Shown: piece after piece, positions 9,601-17,041 of the stretch | How the letters are laid out: each line of letters begins with the position of its first letter | Position numbering within the stretch: position 1 is the first letter of the stretch | DNA from: a virus | IMG/VR virus record: IMGVR_UViG_3300048111_000009 | Coordinates: 1 to 31,890 of that record | DNA: 31,890 nucleotides | Reading direction: 5' to 3' (one strand) | Position numbers and translations under genes: made by a program | Notes under the pieces: model-generated | Databases searched by the model: none | The model's input: the letters and a program-made list of their open reading frames with translations, nothing else | What the model was told of the DNA's origin: nothing

Positions 9601-12264
9601 TTGAATGGTAATACCTGCACCATTAGCTGAAGCAGATGAATCACCTGTTGAATAGTTTAGGGTAATGTTTTTGTCTTTTACGTTTAGATCATCTGTGTTT
9701 ACAGTTGTTGTAGTACCTTGAACTGTTAAGTCACCACCGATAATTAGGTTGTTAGAAAAAGTGTGATTGCCTGTAATGGTAGAATCAAGATTTAAAGTAA
9801 CTGAACCTGAAGTACCACCACCATTTAAGTTAGTACCTGCTACTACTGCTGTAATATCACCAGTGCCAGTTCCTAGTGCTTGACCATTCCAGTATAAAGA
9901 ACCACCTACATTGTAAAGATTATTAGTTGTGGTTGATGGTGTGTAAGAGCCAAACTGTATTGAGCCAGCAGATATATTGAATAATCCTTGACCGCTAAGA
10001 CCATCTGCAAAAGTTGGTGCATTTTCAAATTGAACACTATCGTTAAAAACAACAGGGTCTTCAAAATCTACATTGTCTATAAAAGCTACTTGATTTGTAA
10101 ATTTAACCCAATTACCAGATTGCCCTGTTACAGTTCCATAACTTTCAACTGTTGATAAGGTAACACCATTCATTTCAACTTCAGTAGTTTTTACTGGGTC
10201 ATCTGCAATAGTAAATGTTTTGGTAGATGCGTTAGACTCAATTCCAACGCCATTAAAAGAAGTAATACTTGCTTCATAATTTGCTGCTTTAGGTAAAAAA
10301 GCTAAATCAACTGATGGTGTATCTACTATTTTACTAAATACATTGTTTGCCGAGCTATCAACTACATCTACCCTATATTGTCTTACTGGAAAATCAGTTG
10401 GTTCAGTCCAAGTTAAAGTAGGTCTATTGATTGATGAAGCATCTGTGTCTGTGAATACAATGCTATTTGCTTCTGGTGGATGCAAAGCACCTATGCTTGG
10501 CGTATGGGCTATTATTTCTACTGGCTCTTGAGCTGGTACTTCCCATGTATAAACATCAAAGTATTCAATTAAGCTAACAGATACAAGCCCATTTGCTTGT
10601 AATTCTAATGCTTCTACTCTGCAAACCTTGCCCGAGAATCCCAAGCCTGAATAAGTAAGACTAACAATATCACCCACATTTAATTTATACATCTCAGGAG
10701 TTCCTAAGAACTGCATAGTGGTCTGATTTCTACTTCTAGTTAAGATAGCCTTACCCATATTGTAAGCAATGTATGGGTCTGTTACATAAGGGAATTCAGC
10801 TTTAACTTCTAATACCTCACCATCATCTGAATAATACTCAGGTGATGCATCATGTAAAACTGTAGCTGTATCAAGTTCGTATTTCTTGTTAGCGTTAAAG
10901 AATTCAATAACAACTTTATTTGCCTTTTTATCTTTATTACCATAATCAACTGATATACCAGCATCAGCTATGATGTGGTCATCTGTGATGCTAAATGTAG
11001 ATGTTCCTGTATCTTCTATTTGTAATTCATATTTGCCATCAATATAAAGAAAGATACCTCGCATATTTGCAAGAAGCTCTTTAGCGTTATCCATGACATT
11101 CTTGTTCGTGTCAATATAACCATTACAATGAAATCTCTTAACTTTAGCTCTAGCGTTTCCTGCTTCGTTTGTATAACTATTTGCTAAAACATCATCTATG
11201 TATAATCTGTTTTCTTGCACAGAATCATAGTATTGATATCTTGTAGAGCCTGTAATACTTACAGCGTTAGAAAATATACTTGCATCATTAGAATCTCTTA
11301 TATCTATAACTTCATCTACTTTGTTTTGCCACCAGTCATCATTATCATTAATAACTATAAAGTCATTTCCAGCAGTTCCACTCCAAGTTAAGTCTTGATA
11401 AGTGTCGTTATAGTAAGGTTGATCTACTTCTACTTCACATGCAGTTGCAGCAGCACTGATAGTGGTCATGTTTATCTGTGATGTTGCTAAACCTTTACCA
11501 TACTCATCATTTTGTATGTAATCTAAGAAACATAAAGCTGGGTTAGATGACCATTTAGTAGAGCTATCTCTTGGGTCAAAAACCTTTTTACCTTTAACCT
11601 GTACTGTTATTTGCGGAACGCCTTGATACATTCCTTTCTTATCGTAATCAAAAGAAGCTGCTATATAACAAATGCCATTTAGCTTATGGTTAGCAGTCCA
11701 CTCAGTAGGTATAGATGCCCTAAGCATTGGGTCTGCTGTTTGACTAGATGCACCATGATGCAAGTTAAATACAAAGGAATATCTTTTTGTTGGGTCTGTT
11801 CCTAATGTGCCTGCTTGTGAATATTGATTATCACCAACTTGAGATGCGGTATTTAAAGAACCATTACCTGAAGATATTGCATCTGAACCTACATATCCAC
11901 CACCTTTGTAGATATTGCCATCAAGAATACTATTGCCATCTATCTCAATAGTTCTACCAAGTATCTCCTCACATTCACCAACTGATATTGCATAAACCAC
12001 AAACAAGTCTCTTGATCTATTTTGTGCTGTGTCCATATAAACAATTTGAGCACCAACCCTTCTTGTTCCGTATATGACTGGTATCTTGCCACCAGCAGAA
12101 GTTTTGTTAGCCATGATGTCTTGGCCTTTAGCCAACATTTGTTTTGCTTGTAAAAATCCTTTAACACCTGTAACTAAGGTTGCAATACGCAAAGTAGTAA
12201 CAAAAGCCTTGCTATTAACAACACCAGCAACAAAAGTACCTATAGCTTTAAAAAACTCTAACAT
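3670..12264 (-). CDS. Tail tip protein (gpJ-like) fused to a long fibre with S74 chaperone
   Basis: This 2864-residue gene takes about 27% of the genome. Residues 1 to about 590 look like the tail-tip hub protein: a hydrophobic start (MLEFFKAIGTFVAGVV), KIPVIYGTRRVGAQIVYMD, and later an NVGDIVSLTYSGLGFSGK element. A fibronectin-III-like stretch follows at about 600-690. From about 720 on there is a repetitive fibre with modules such as DLQIYHDGSNSYIKDTGTG, ERARIDSSGRLGIGTTNP and four copies ending KDLYLSG or a variant. The last 108 residues form a Peptidase_S74 intramolecular chaperone with Ser2757 (TSDENEK, codon at 3996-3994) as the expected self-cleavage point, and it ends RYNELLSFIITTI. 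It should fold as a trimer that releases its C-terminal chaperone. Tip and fibre are usually separate genes. Confidence 0.88.
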   Translation of the reverse strand: MLEFFKAIGTFVAGVVNSKAFVTTLRIATLVTGVKGFLQAKQMLAKGQDIMANKTSAGGKIPVIYGTRRVGAQIVYMDTAQNRSRDLFVVYAISVGECEEILGRTIEIDGNSILDGNIYKGGGYVGSDAISSGNGSLNTASQVGDNQYSQAGTLGTDPTKRYSFVFNLHHGASSQTADPMLRASIPTEWTANHKLNGICYIAASFDYDKKGMYQGVPQITVQVKGKKVFDPRDSSTKWSSNPALCFLDYIQNDEYGKGLATSQINMTTISAAATACEVEVDQPYYNDTYQDLTWSGTAGNDFIVINDNDDWWQNKVDEVIDIRDSNDASIFSNAVSITGSTRYQYYDSVQENRLYIDDVLANSYTNEAGNARAKVKRFHCNGYIDTNKNVMDNAKELLANMRGIFLYIDGKYELQIEDTGTSTFSITDDHIIADAGISVDYGNKDKKANKVVIEFFNANKKYELDTATVLHDASPEYYSDDGEVLEVKAEFPYVTDPYIAYNMGKAILTRSRNQTTMQFLGTPEMYKLNVGDIVSLTYSGLGFSGKVCRVEALELQANGLVSVSLIEYFDVYTWEVPAQEPVEIIAHTPSIGALHPPEANSIVFTDTDASSINRPTLTWTEPTDFPVRQYRVDVVDSSANNVFSKIVDTPSVDLAFLPKAANYEASITSFNGVGIESNASTKTFTIADDPVKTTEVEMNGVTLSTVESYGTVTGQSGNWVKFTNQVAFIDNVDFEDPVVFNDSVQFENAPTFADGLSGQGLFNISAGSIQFGSYTPSTTTNNLYNVGGSLYWNGQALGTGTGDITAVVAGTNLNGGGTSGSVTLNLDSTITGNHTFSNNLIIGGDLTVQGTTTTVNTDDLNVKDKNITLNYSTGDSSASANGAGITIQDAVSVGNDATILWNTNFDNFDFSHTIRIPDNQKVEFGADADLQIYHESGNNHSVIKETGTGNLKIQAANIEMQIPNGTQNYLQAINGGAVTLYNNGSPKIATTSTGIDVTGTATMDGLTVDSTAGFSYLPVSTAGSVVGTIGTGSSVIFNTPSVNSSFGSGLAIDGSYANDLSSVNIKAFGAKYNSYGSELNLFTSDDTSLLKRLAIASNGDISFYDDTGTSQNLKWDASADTLNFVDNAKATFGAGNDLQIYHDGSNSYIKDTGTGTLRIQGSSSILMQKLDGEIMMIAREDGAVELNHNGSQKIKTTSTGIDVTGRVTADGLTVNLGSTGTVATFTGSASNRPFTLKNYDAGISGSGYIFDAESSFGAIKLQTTSKDRLTINNGGDISFYEDTGTTAKFFWDASAESLGIGTTSPEKALHVAGLVDNGGIRLTSANDTNTNYIFFGDTTSASVGRIAYDHTNNRMEFFTNGSQVVNIDSSGNVGIGDTTPDAKLTVQGDVLARDEFRGEVVSYSSNQDAPYLIASTSGYTGATTNWNTYGFQHRFKTDSGGAPRVTIDTYLGEAFAVTNNNRVGIGTGAPSNTLEVSASANNGIKISSTAPYLFFNDTDTAHSYDGSISQSGTTLYVGGATPAQGIVFRNKASFGESARLDTSGNFLVGKTSSSFSTAGVELASGGTAGKVQITRDGGSPLALSRKTSDGEIAVFYKDTTQVGSIGTGAGVLGIGQGTGNLGFFNATVVPMSNVSGGASNGLVDLGTGNRRFKDLYLSGTANFGSLSDGTITITGFVDQDDMSSDSATLLPTQQSVKAYVDANSFTINNNADNRIITGTATAGTLNAETTLTYGTTGADLEITGGSIGGVPPILRLKDVGSSGKLAELNHITGTTTLISRNATSNGVIKFAGHNGTSETEYGRFDASGNFLVAQSSIDTNTVGHIFLQNGSAYHIRDGGTTGIFNRKTSDGTIVAFQKNGSTVGSIGTSATDLFIGTGVAGLRFREAGSQLMPWNTTTNAVNDSAIDIGKSDAKFKDLYLSGTISSGAITTAKDDNTLTVQSTNAGQASVDIKNTEGHFRLITDAGTLKVYDETDSSERFRIDTSGDLTIQGGRIYLKESDLGNTAVAITRDADEGYLQLFSSGSKTVQLRGNGNSYMNGGNVGIGTDSPSTALEVAGSIRIDNGASFTAYEVYRDNIRYGRMGGGLNQFTIQADNNKNINLFDDSGVGLTVKNGGNIGIGTTSPASLLSVSDGGNTGVEIIPQHAHNRNILFSYDRTGGGYKSLDIDALDVHFNMGGTERARIDSSGNLLVATTDTTLLNNTSGGGFSVSSNGFTQIAKQGVDNADPVLILNQTGVEGEILRFYKDGGIVGSIGSNSDALYISSPYGNDSGLRFVSGIIAPATTTGANRDAAIDLGYSSGRFKDLHLSGVANAAGFQSNQATNGFGYVNFGDTDDANIGQIGYDHTNNYMRFQVNNTEKVRIDSSGRLGIGTTNPQMGLHVGSGSQSNAALSGIGIANGSSDYSFYSASDGTKQYIAGVDHNITYTKSGTLSNHDHAIVTSNTNRIYIKNTGNVGIGTDSPDSKLDVSHGSSGEIARFTSPNATSSYITIGRDSSTTEGFTAGYNSSNGDCTLTAISATHPIIFKQSTSERMRIDSSGRVGIGTATPYGKLRLNETSGSCQLYMTSSNTTDSSIIFGSQDDLATGSISYFHSDDSLRFNGYNNAERARIDSSGRLIVGGTSAGQTGATTIYPNGNIASSSITATGDGVFNFFKTETFNPVLTANDSQSDTGQIIAVQIGGTTKGNIGINSATGNDMYIASGTTSSAGVGLRFIDYQVTNIQPCRGNGSTLDNVIDLGSVGARFDDIYATNGTIQTSDENEKQDIQALTDAEQRVATACKGLIRRFRWQDSVAEKDDNPDSDETARYHFGVIAQDLQDAFTAEGLDASDYGMFISQTWEDDDGVEQTRLGVRYNELLSFIITTI

Positions 12265-12813
12265 TTATGAACCCCACCTTACGTCTGATTTTACTTGTGT
12301 GGCAAACTCTAAACCTCTATCACCTGTATAAACTGATTTCTGAGATTCATCTGAATAATGCCTACCTTTTGCTAAATTCCAATTAGCCCAATGCGAAGCA
12401 ACAGTCATGCTTAATACTGAATCGCTTATGTTTTCTGAAATAGATACACTTCTAATTTGCCCTGTAAAATAATTTATAGCACCTACTAAAGTTTCACTCT
12501 CATTAAAGTAAGCTAAATATATTTCTACTGTTTTGTCTGTAAACGCACCGCTTTGAACTAAACTTCTAACCTGATTGGTAACATTTGAAAAGCCAAGATT
12601 TATCTCATCTATTTGTAATTGACCTGTTTCTGTAACTGAATCTACTGTTAAAAAAGAACCACCAGCTTCATAAGAGTTAGAATCATAGGTAACATCTGAA
12701 TACCAGTCAGTTAATCTTATGGTTGTAGATAACCCTAATTCAACAAGAAATGCTGTTTTGGTTTCTGCTGCTGATACTTGTGCTTGTAAATCTGTTGATA
12801 AACTTCTTGGCAT
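12265..12813 (-). CDS. Tail protein, DUF2163 / BR0599-like
   Basis: The 182-residue product starts MPRSLSTDLQAQVSAAETKT and carries an RLTDWYSDVTYDSNSYEAGG segment, as in the DUF2163 family of distal tail proteins. It ends with HYSDESQKSVYTGDRGLEFA, the pattern of the BR0599 C-terminal domain. In gene transfer agents and related siphoviruses this protein sits between the distal tail protein and the hub, which is its place here. The start shares TAATG with the upstream gene and the stop directly abuts the fibre start. It probably forms part of the baseplate-like tail tip. Confidence 0.75.
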   Translation of the reverse strand: MPRSLSTDLQAQVSAAETKTAFLVELGLSTTIRLTDWYSDVTYDSNSYEAGGSFLTVDSVTETGQLQIDEINLGFSNVTNQVRSLVQSGAFTDKTVEIYLAYFNESETLVGAINYFTGQIRSVSISENISDSVLSMTVASHWANWNLAKGRHYSDESQKSVYTGDRGLEFATQVKSDVRWGS

Positions 12814-13412
12814 TATGTTATTACCTCTCTAACATCAAATGAAATGCTGTAAAAACCACTAGCATCTGTACTATACATAATATCATTATTTTCAAGATAT
12901 ACAGTAAAAGATGGCTTGTTTACAGTTACAGATTCATTATTTGCTAGAGAGCTAACAAGATTTGGAGATATTTTTACAGTAGCAGCACCGCCTGATGCAT
13001 TTTCATTTTCTTGCACCATATATACTTTTGAATGATTTGCGAATTTAATTAGATCACCAGCTTTAAGAACGCCTGTAGTTGCTGAAAAACCATCCATATT
13101 TACAGTCTCAGCACCTGCTGAATGTGCGGTGTTTACAAGTATGTCTGCTTCGTTTTTACTTGCACCTAAATTATCTAATGGTGCTTGTATTGTAAAGTTG
13201 CCAATAGCACCTTTTTGTTTTTGTAAGAAAGCAAATATCTCCTGTGCTTTCTCTTGTTGTAATGGTGGCATTTGAACTGTGAATGAAAAATACTGGGAAC
13301 CTATTTGTCTTGCAGACTTTTTGCCTGATAAAGTTTGATTCAGCAATGTAGGTCTATTATCTCTAAAGTTTATTGAGCTAAAATTTGGGTCTGTAGGAAA
13401 TGCACCACTCAT
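12813..13412 (-). CDS. Distal/minor tail protein
   Basis: This 199-residue protein lies just downstream of the tape measure gene and shares TAATG junctions on both sides. Its N-terminal part includes TLSGKKSARQIGSQYFSFTV and PPLQQEKAQEIFAFLQKQKG, the beta-rich start and helix typical of distal tail proteins that cap the tube in siphoviruses. The C-terminal half is beta-rich, ending YSISFDVREVIT. It has no cysteine or catalytic signature. Gene order (tape measure, this gene, DUF2163, hub) matches the GTA-like tail cassette. Confidence 0.65.
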   Translation of the reverse strand: MSGAFPTDPNFSSINFRDNRPTLLNQTLSGKKSARQIGSQYFSFTVQMPPLQQEKAQEIFAFLQKQKGAIGNFTIQAPLDNLGASKNEADILVNTAHSAGAETVNMDGFSATTGVLKAGDLIKFANHSKVYMVQENENASGGAATVKISPNLVSSLANNESVTVNKPSFTVYLENNDIMYSTDASGFYSISFDVREVIT

Positions 13413-15208
13413 TACACTATCCCCATTTTGCCCTGAGTATTCATGGCGTTATTAATTATTTGTGTTATTAGTCCTTTTCTTGATGTTAGCAACTGGTCAA
13501 ATCCAGTAGCATCAACTGTTGATATGTTGAAGTTTACTGTAGCACCACCGCCAAATGATTGACCTTTTGTATGGTCAACAACAGTTTCATTAGGATGTAG
13601 TATTGCTGGAAATCCACCTTTCCCATCTATACCACCAGCTCTTGCACCCATGCCTGTATAACCACCGCCATCCATAGTTACTTTAGGCATAAGATTATCT
13701 AACATATCTTGCGGTGATTTTACTGACCCAGTGTTGCCTTTGACAACATCGCCAACATTAAATATATCATCTATATATGATCTAAATGGGTCAATTAGTT
13801 TTGCTATAATGACTTGCTGTATTGCCACCCTTACTAACTGCTCTACAACATAGGTTGCAAAGTCTTTAAATGCTAATTTTCCTGTTTTAAGACCTTCAAC
13901 AATAGAATCCTCAAACTTCTTCATAGAATTTACTGCAATAGTGTCTAATGATTTTCCAGTGTCCATTATTTGTTGTTTAAACACATCTATGGGACTTTGT
14001 ATGTTCGTTAAACTTTTGCCAATATTATCTGTTGATGTTGCTACGCCATTATTTGAATCAGTTAAATCATCTTGAGAGACAATTAACTCATCAACATTTG
14101 TTTTAAATTTTCTTACACCATCTGCTGTTAATTTCGCTTCTTTTCCATAACTGGTAGTACTACCTTCCAAATCTTTCATGGCTTTATTATTAAAGATAAT
14201 GGTATACGCCATGTCTTCCATTTCTTTTGTGAAATCACCCAGTCTTGCAGGTAACTTTCTTAAAACATTTCTAACAAGACTTAAAAATGAATTTTCTACT
14301 TCAATTAATTTTATTTTTATATCATTAACAAAAGAAGCCACCTCGTCTCTAAATGTTCCAAACTTTTCTATACCAACAGCAACAAATTCAATAATGGCTT
14401 TAGCAATTTTTGCACCTAGCTTATCCATACCGCCAGCATTATCTACAATTTGCTGTATTTTTTTAGCAATAAATTTTTGCATTTCCTCAAATACTGGTAA
14501 GAATGATGTTGTTATATTGGTAACAAAAGAACCTAACTGCATTTTAATAACACCGACAGCATCGTTAAATTCTTCTGTTCTTCTTATTACTTTTTCACTT
14601 AATACAATGCCTAATTCTTTAGCTCTTGTAATAAAGTTCTTTAGACCGCTTTCAGATAAATCATTGATAGCACCAGTCAATACAACACCTTGCCTTCCAA
14701 ATAAGTTAGCTAGAGCTGTTGCTCTTGCTGTTTGATCTCCAAGTTGAGTTACACCTTTTGCTGTATCTTCCAATATGTCATCAAATGACCTCATAGAACC
14801 ATCTGCATTCTTAAGTTTTACATCTAAGTCTTTGAATATGTCTGATTGCGTTTTAACACCTCTTTGTGCATCACCAACGCTTCTTGCAAACTTAATCAAA
14901 GCAGTGTTAGCACCTTCGATGCTTGTGCCTGACTCTCTAGCAGCCAAATGGAATGCTTGTAATGTATCTGTGGCTATTCCTGTTTGTGTAGATGTTTTAC
15001 CAATAGCATCCACAGCTTGATAAGACCTATCAACTATTAAAGCTAAAGCTGTTGCGGAAGCAGTTGCAGCAAGTCCTATACCAGCAATACCCTTAGATGC
15101 TCCAGTAGCTACAGAACCAATGCCTTTAAGACCTTTGGTGACCTTATCAAATGCTGCTTTGGTTTTATCAACCGCAGTTAATTCAAACTTTACTTTTTTA
15201 TTTGCCAT
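13412..15208 (-). CDS. Tail tape measure protein
   Basis: At 598 residues this is the tail length ruler. It begins MANKKVKFELTAVDKTKAAF, the usual N-terminal tape measure motif. An Ala/Gly-rich hydrophobic stretch lies near residues 38-60, followed by long helices (IEGANTALIKFARSVGDAQRG). A Gly-rich C-terminal part has GGFPAILHPNETVVDHTKGQ, a conserved tape measure ending. At about 0.15 nm per residue a tail near 90 nm is expected, a short siphovirus tail. The start lies inside the end of the frameshifted chaperone frame, and the stop overlaps the next gene (TAATG). Confidence 0.9.
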   Translation of the reverse strand: MANKKVKFELTAVDKTKAAFDKVTKGLKGIGSVATGASKGIAGIGLAATASATALALIVDRSYQAVDAIGKTSTQTGIATDTLQAFHLAARESGTSIEGANTALIKFARSVGDAQRGVKTQSDIFKDLDVKLKNADGSMRSFDDILEDTAKGVTQLGDQTARATALANLFGRQGVVLTGAINDLSESGLKNFITRAKELGIVLSEKVIRRTEEFNDAVGVIKMQLGSFVTNITTSFLPVFEEMQKFIAKKIQQIVDNAGGMDKLGAKIAKAIIEFVAVGIEKFGTFRDEVASFVNDIKIKLIEVENSFLSLVRNVLRKLPARLGDFTKEMEDMAYTIIFNNKAMKDLEGSTTSYGKEAKLTADGVRKFKTNVDELIVSQDDLTDSNNGVATSTDNIGKSLTNIQSPIDVFKQQIMDTGKSLDTIAVNSMKKFEDSIVEGLKTGKLAFKDFATYVVEQLVRVAIQQVIIAKLIDPFRSYIDDIFNVGDVVKGNTGSVKSPQDMLDNLMPKVTMDGGGYTGMGARAGGIDGKGGFPAILHPNETVVDHTKGQSFGGGATVNFNISTVDATGFDQLLTSRKGLITQIINNAMNTQGKMGIV

Positions 15209-15682
15209 TGTTTCTTTTCTCTTCAGCTAACTCTAAGTAAGCTATCCATCCTTGATATTCGTGGACACTAATTTCTTGGAGTTCCTGCAAAGTTTTTCCA
15301 AGTTTTTCAGCTAGTGCATATTGCACATATAAATTAGTATCCTTTATTAGTTTTTTTTCGTTTCCTCTATAGTCTCTTGACCCATGATTTGTGTAGCAAC
15401 GCTTACTAATATCTCTCTATCAACACTATTTAATAAGGCATTTTTATCACCTAAATCAAACAGCTTGTCTCCATTTTCATCTAATGCTTTATATATAAGA
15501 ACATAAGCCATCATTGTTAGATCATCTTCTTTACTCATTTTATAAAGTTTAGAAGTTTCAGCTAACGTCAATGGCTTACTGAATATTCTTAGAGGTTTAT
15601 CATCTTCACCCCATTCAGGCACTTCGATTACTTTTACATCTTGCTCTGCAAAATGCTTTTTCGCGTTATCTATTACTGACAT
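15198..15682 (-). CDS. Tail assembly chaperone GT, -1 frameshift product
   Basis: Reading through gene G and slipping back one base at A AAA AAC (15356-15350) continues the frame for 50 codons from CTA at 15350 to a TAA at 15200-15198. The predicted protein is about 161 residues. The added part reads LIKDTNLYVQYALAEKLGKT and then ELQEISVHEYQGWIAYLELA, which matches the T domain of lambda-type GT proteins. The extension has no obvious start of its own, ends inside the first codons of the tape measure gene, and lies exactly where GT is expected. GT recruits tail tube subunits around the tape measure and is absent from the finished tail. Confidence 0.85.
15347..15682 (-). CDS. Tail assembly chaperone G (unshifted form)
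   Basis: The 111-residue unshifted product starts MSVIDNAKKHFAEQDVKVIE and ends at TAA 15349-15347, just after the slippery run. Acidic and helical, with RIFSKPLTLAETSKLYKMSK, it resembles lambda gpG and HK97 gp14-type chaperones. It lies between the tail tube and tape measure genes, four bases after the tube stop. Most translation should end here, with a minority shifting to GT. It coats the tape measure before tube polymerisation. Confidence 0.85.
   Translation of the reverse strand: MSVIDNAKKHFAEQDVKVIEVPEWGEDDKPLRIFSKPLTLAETSKLYKMSKEDDLTMMAYVLIYKALDENGDKLFDLGDKNALLNSVDREILVSVATQIMGQETIEETKKN
15350..15356 (-). promoter_or_regulatory. Programmed -1 ribosomal frameshift site (A AAA AAC)
   Basis: Gene G ends ACG AAA AAA AAC TAA. 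The heptamer A AAA AAC, within a run of eight A, has the X XXY YYZ form and is in the correct phase. A -1 slip joins G to a 50-codon extension. I did not identify a definite pseudoknot downstream. An AAAGGA beginning seven bases after the heptamer could matter but lies on the wrong side for a stimulatory upstream SD. Confidence 0.85.
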
Positions 15683-15686
15683 CGTA

Positions 15687-16076
15687 CTATACTGTTGTTG
15701 ATGTTAAAGCACCTGTACCTTGTACAGAAACACTAGCTTCAACCAATCCATCAAATGATGCACTTCTTGAAACGCCAGTAACAATAGCTGTGCCAGTATA
15801 ATAAGTATCACCACTTGTATCGCCTTCAGGATAAACATTCAATGTTACTTCAGAACCTATGCTTAAAGCACCTTGTCCATTAGTATCAGTTTCATCCCAA
15901 AAAACATCTAAACTTCCTGAGAAAGAAGTTAGTGATGGCTTATAAGTTCTAGCAGAATCACCCATTGTAGTATCTTCCAAAGTATCAGCAGATTCTTCTA
16001 TTGAGTAAGACTTAATTTCAGCTACAGCATTAGAACCGACTTTTACAGTTCCTTCACTTCCTTTATGTGTTGCCAT
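15687..16076 (-). CDS. Major tail tube protein
   Basis: The 129-residue product starts MATHKGSEGTVKVGSNAVAE and contains IEESADTLEDTTMGDSARTY, the characteristic N-terminal loop of TP901-1/GTA-type major tail proteins. The rest is beta-rich with LDVFWDETDTNGQGALSIGS and ends in a Thr/Gly/Ser-rich tail. It polymerises as rings to make the tail tube. The gene sits directly upstream of the G/GT chaperones, as in most siphoviruses. The start overlaps the end of the preceding 56-residue gene. Confidence 0.88.
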   Translation of the reverse strand: MATHKGSEGTVKVGSNAVAEIKSYSIEESADTLEDTTMGDSARTYKPSLTSFSGSLDVFWDETDTNGQGALSIGSEVTLNVYPEGDTSGDTYYTGTAIVTGVSRSASFDGLVEASVSVQGTGALTSTTV

Positions 16077-16233
16077 TTTCTTTTACCTCGTCTTTCGACT
16101 TTTTCTTGGAAGAAGGTTTAATTTTGTCTTTCGACTGGACTGCTTCTTCCTTCCAACCCATATTCTTCAACGACTCAACTTTTGATGGATGAGCTATTAT
16201 AGAATTTTTACCATTTGGACTAATTAATTTCAT
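16063..16233 (-). CDS. Small basic head/tail-region protein (56 aa)
   Basis: The frame from ATG 16233 to TAA 16065-16063 encodes 56 residues starting MKLISPNGKNSIIAHPSKVE with KNMGWKEEA in the middle and a Lys-rich end (SSKKKSKDEVKENGNT). AGGAG lies upstream at good distance. The short 'protein-plus-GW' pattern (N-terminal strands, helix, then GWKE) is common in tiny phage proteins near head-completion genes, with function unknown. It overlaps the tail tube start by 14 bases, which suggests coupling. Confidence 0.65.
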   Translation of the reverse strand: MKLISPNGKNSIIAHPSKVESLKNMGWKEEAVQSKDKIKPSSKKKSKDEVKENGNT

Positions 16234-16245
16234 AATTATCTCCTG

Positions 16246-16692
16246 TTATACCGCTACATCAGGATTGGTTTCCTGAACATAGTAGTTTGTTAAAAAAGTT
16301 AGAGTTACATAGCCTACTGGCTGTTCTCCATCTCCTGTGTATTCTATTTCAGTTGATTCAACATAAGTATCTTTTGCTAAACCACCCAATGTTCTATCAG
16401 CAGAAATTGCTTCTTCAACTTCTTTGCTTATTGTATCAATAGTATCATCAAAATTACTGGTTGCTTTGCAATATCCTTCTACCACAACTGATAATTCTCT
16501 ACTCATAACCCTATCAGTACCTATAACAATAGGTTCAGATGTTTCTGATTTTGTATAAATAACTAAAGAAGGAAGGGTATCTTCTTGTAGTGTATAGACC
16601 CTAGACTCATAAACATTAGAGCCTGTTGTTGTAAGACCTGTTAATGTAGTGCCAAAGTATTCTCTGATCTGCTGTCTTACATGATTAGCCAT
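16246..16692 (-). CDS. Tail terminator-like protein
   Basis: The 148-residue product starts MANHVRQQIREYFGTTLTGL and has a helix-strand pattern with RELSVVVEGYCKA and VGYVTLTFLTNYYVQETNP, resembling lambda gpU/gpZ-like tail completion and terminator proteins. It lies between the head-tail joining gene and the tail tube, the usual position of a terminator. It should cap the tail tube and bind the head connector. It shares TAATG with the upstream gene. Family call rests on pattern and order, not on a diagnostic motif. Confidence 0.65.
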   Translation of the reverse strand: MANHVRQQIREYFGTTLTGLTTTGSNVYESRVYTLQEDTLPSLVIYTKSETSEPIVIGTDRVMSRELSVVVEGYCKATSNFDDTIDTISKEVEEAISADRTLGGLAKDTYVESTEIEYTGDGEQPVGYVTLTFLTNYYVQETNPDVAV

Positions 16693-17039
16693 TATTGAAC
16701 CTCAAGTAGTAATGAGGTCATGCCCAGGTTGTCATGCTCGTAATTTATAACTTTATAAGTTGTTAATGGTTTTATTTGTGTACCATCTAAATTTTTTATA
16801 GCTGGAGCAACGATAGTATCTCCAAAAGCTATACTTGGTATATCAGTAGTCTTACTTTGTGCTACTGGTTGATACCCTTGAACTGGTAATCCTGCTGTAT
16901 CTATATCTACATACTCTTGATTCAGGATGACGTTGATAGAAGAAGATGAACCACCTGTAGGTGTGTAGGTAACTTTAATACCATGACCATAGGTGGCATC
17001 TAAGTAGCCATCGAAATCTCTATCAAATTCCATTGGCAT
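16692..17039 (-). CDS. Head-tail joining protein candidate (gpFII-like)
   Basis: This 115-residue, mostly beta protein starts MPMEFDRDFDGYLDATYGHG and ends TTYKVINYEHDNLGMTSLLL EVQ. Small beta-barrel proteins of this length, with a final strand bearing 'G(M/W)xxLxLE', are typical of lambda gpFII-type (Phage_attach) head-tail joining proteins. Its place between the capsid and the tail terminator gene agrees. Residues 1 and 3 are both Met; I use the first. The stop overlaps the terminator start (TAATG). Confidence 0.6.
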   Translation of the reverse strand: MPMEFDRDFDGYLDATYGHGIKVTYTPTGGSSSSINVILNQEYVDIDTAGLPVQGYQPVAQSKTTDIPSIAFGDTIVAPAIKNLDGTQIKPLTTYKVINYEHDNLGMTSLLLEVQ

Positions 17040-17041
17040 AA

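Noticed and set aside
3670-10000. Repeats in the fibre as a CRISPR array or diversity-generating retroelement target
   Set aside because: Repeats are degenerate and codon-phased within a long open frame, with no spacers of fixed length, no Cas genes and no reverse transcriptase.
11940-12167. Minus-strand 75-codon frame within the tail tip gene start
   Set aside because: Out-of-frame shadow of the conserved hub sequence, with no own signal.
14178-14735. Plus-strand open frame of 185 codons
   Set aside because: It lies fully opposite the tape measure gene, has no recognisable protein pattern, and no plus-strand gene is otherwise supported in the window.
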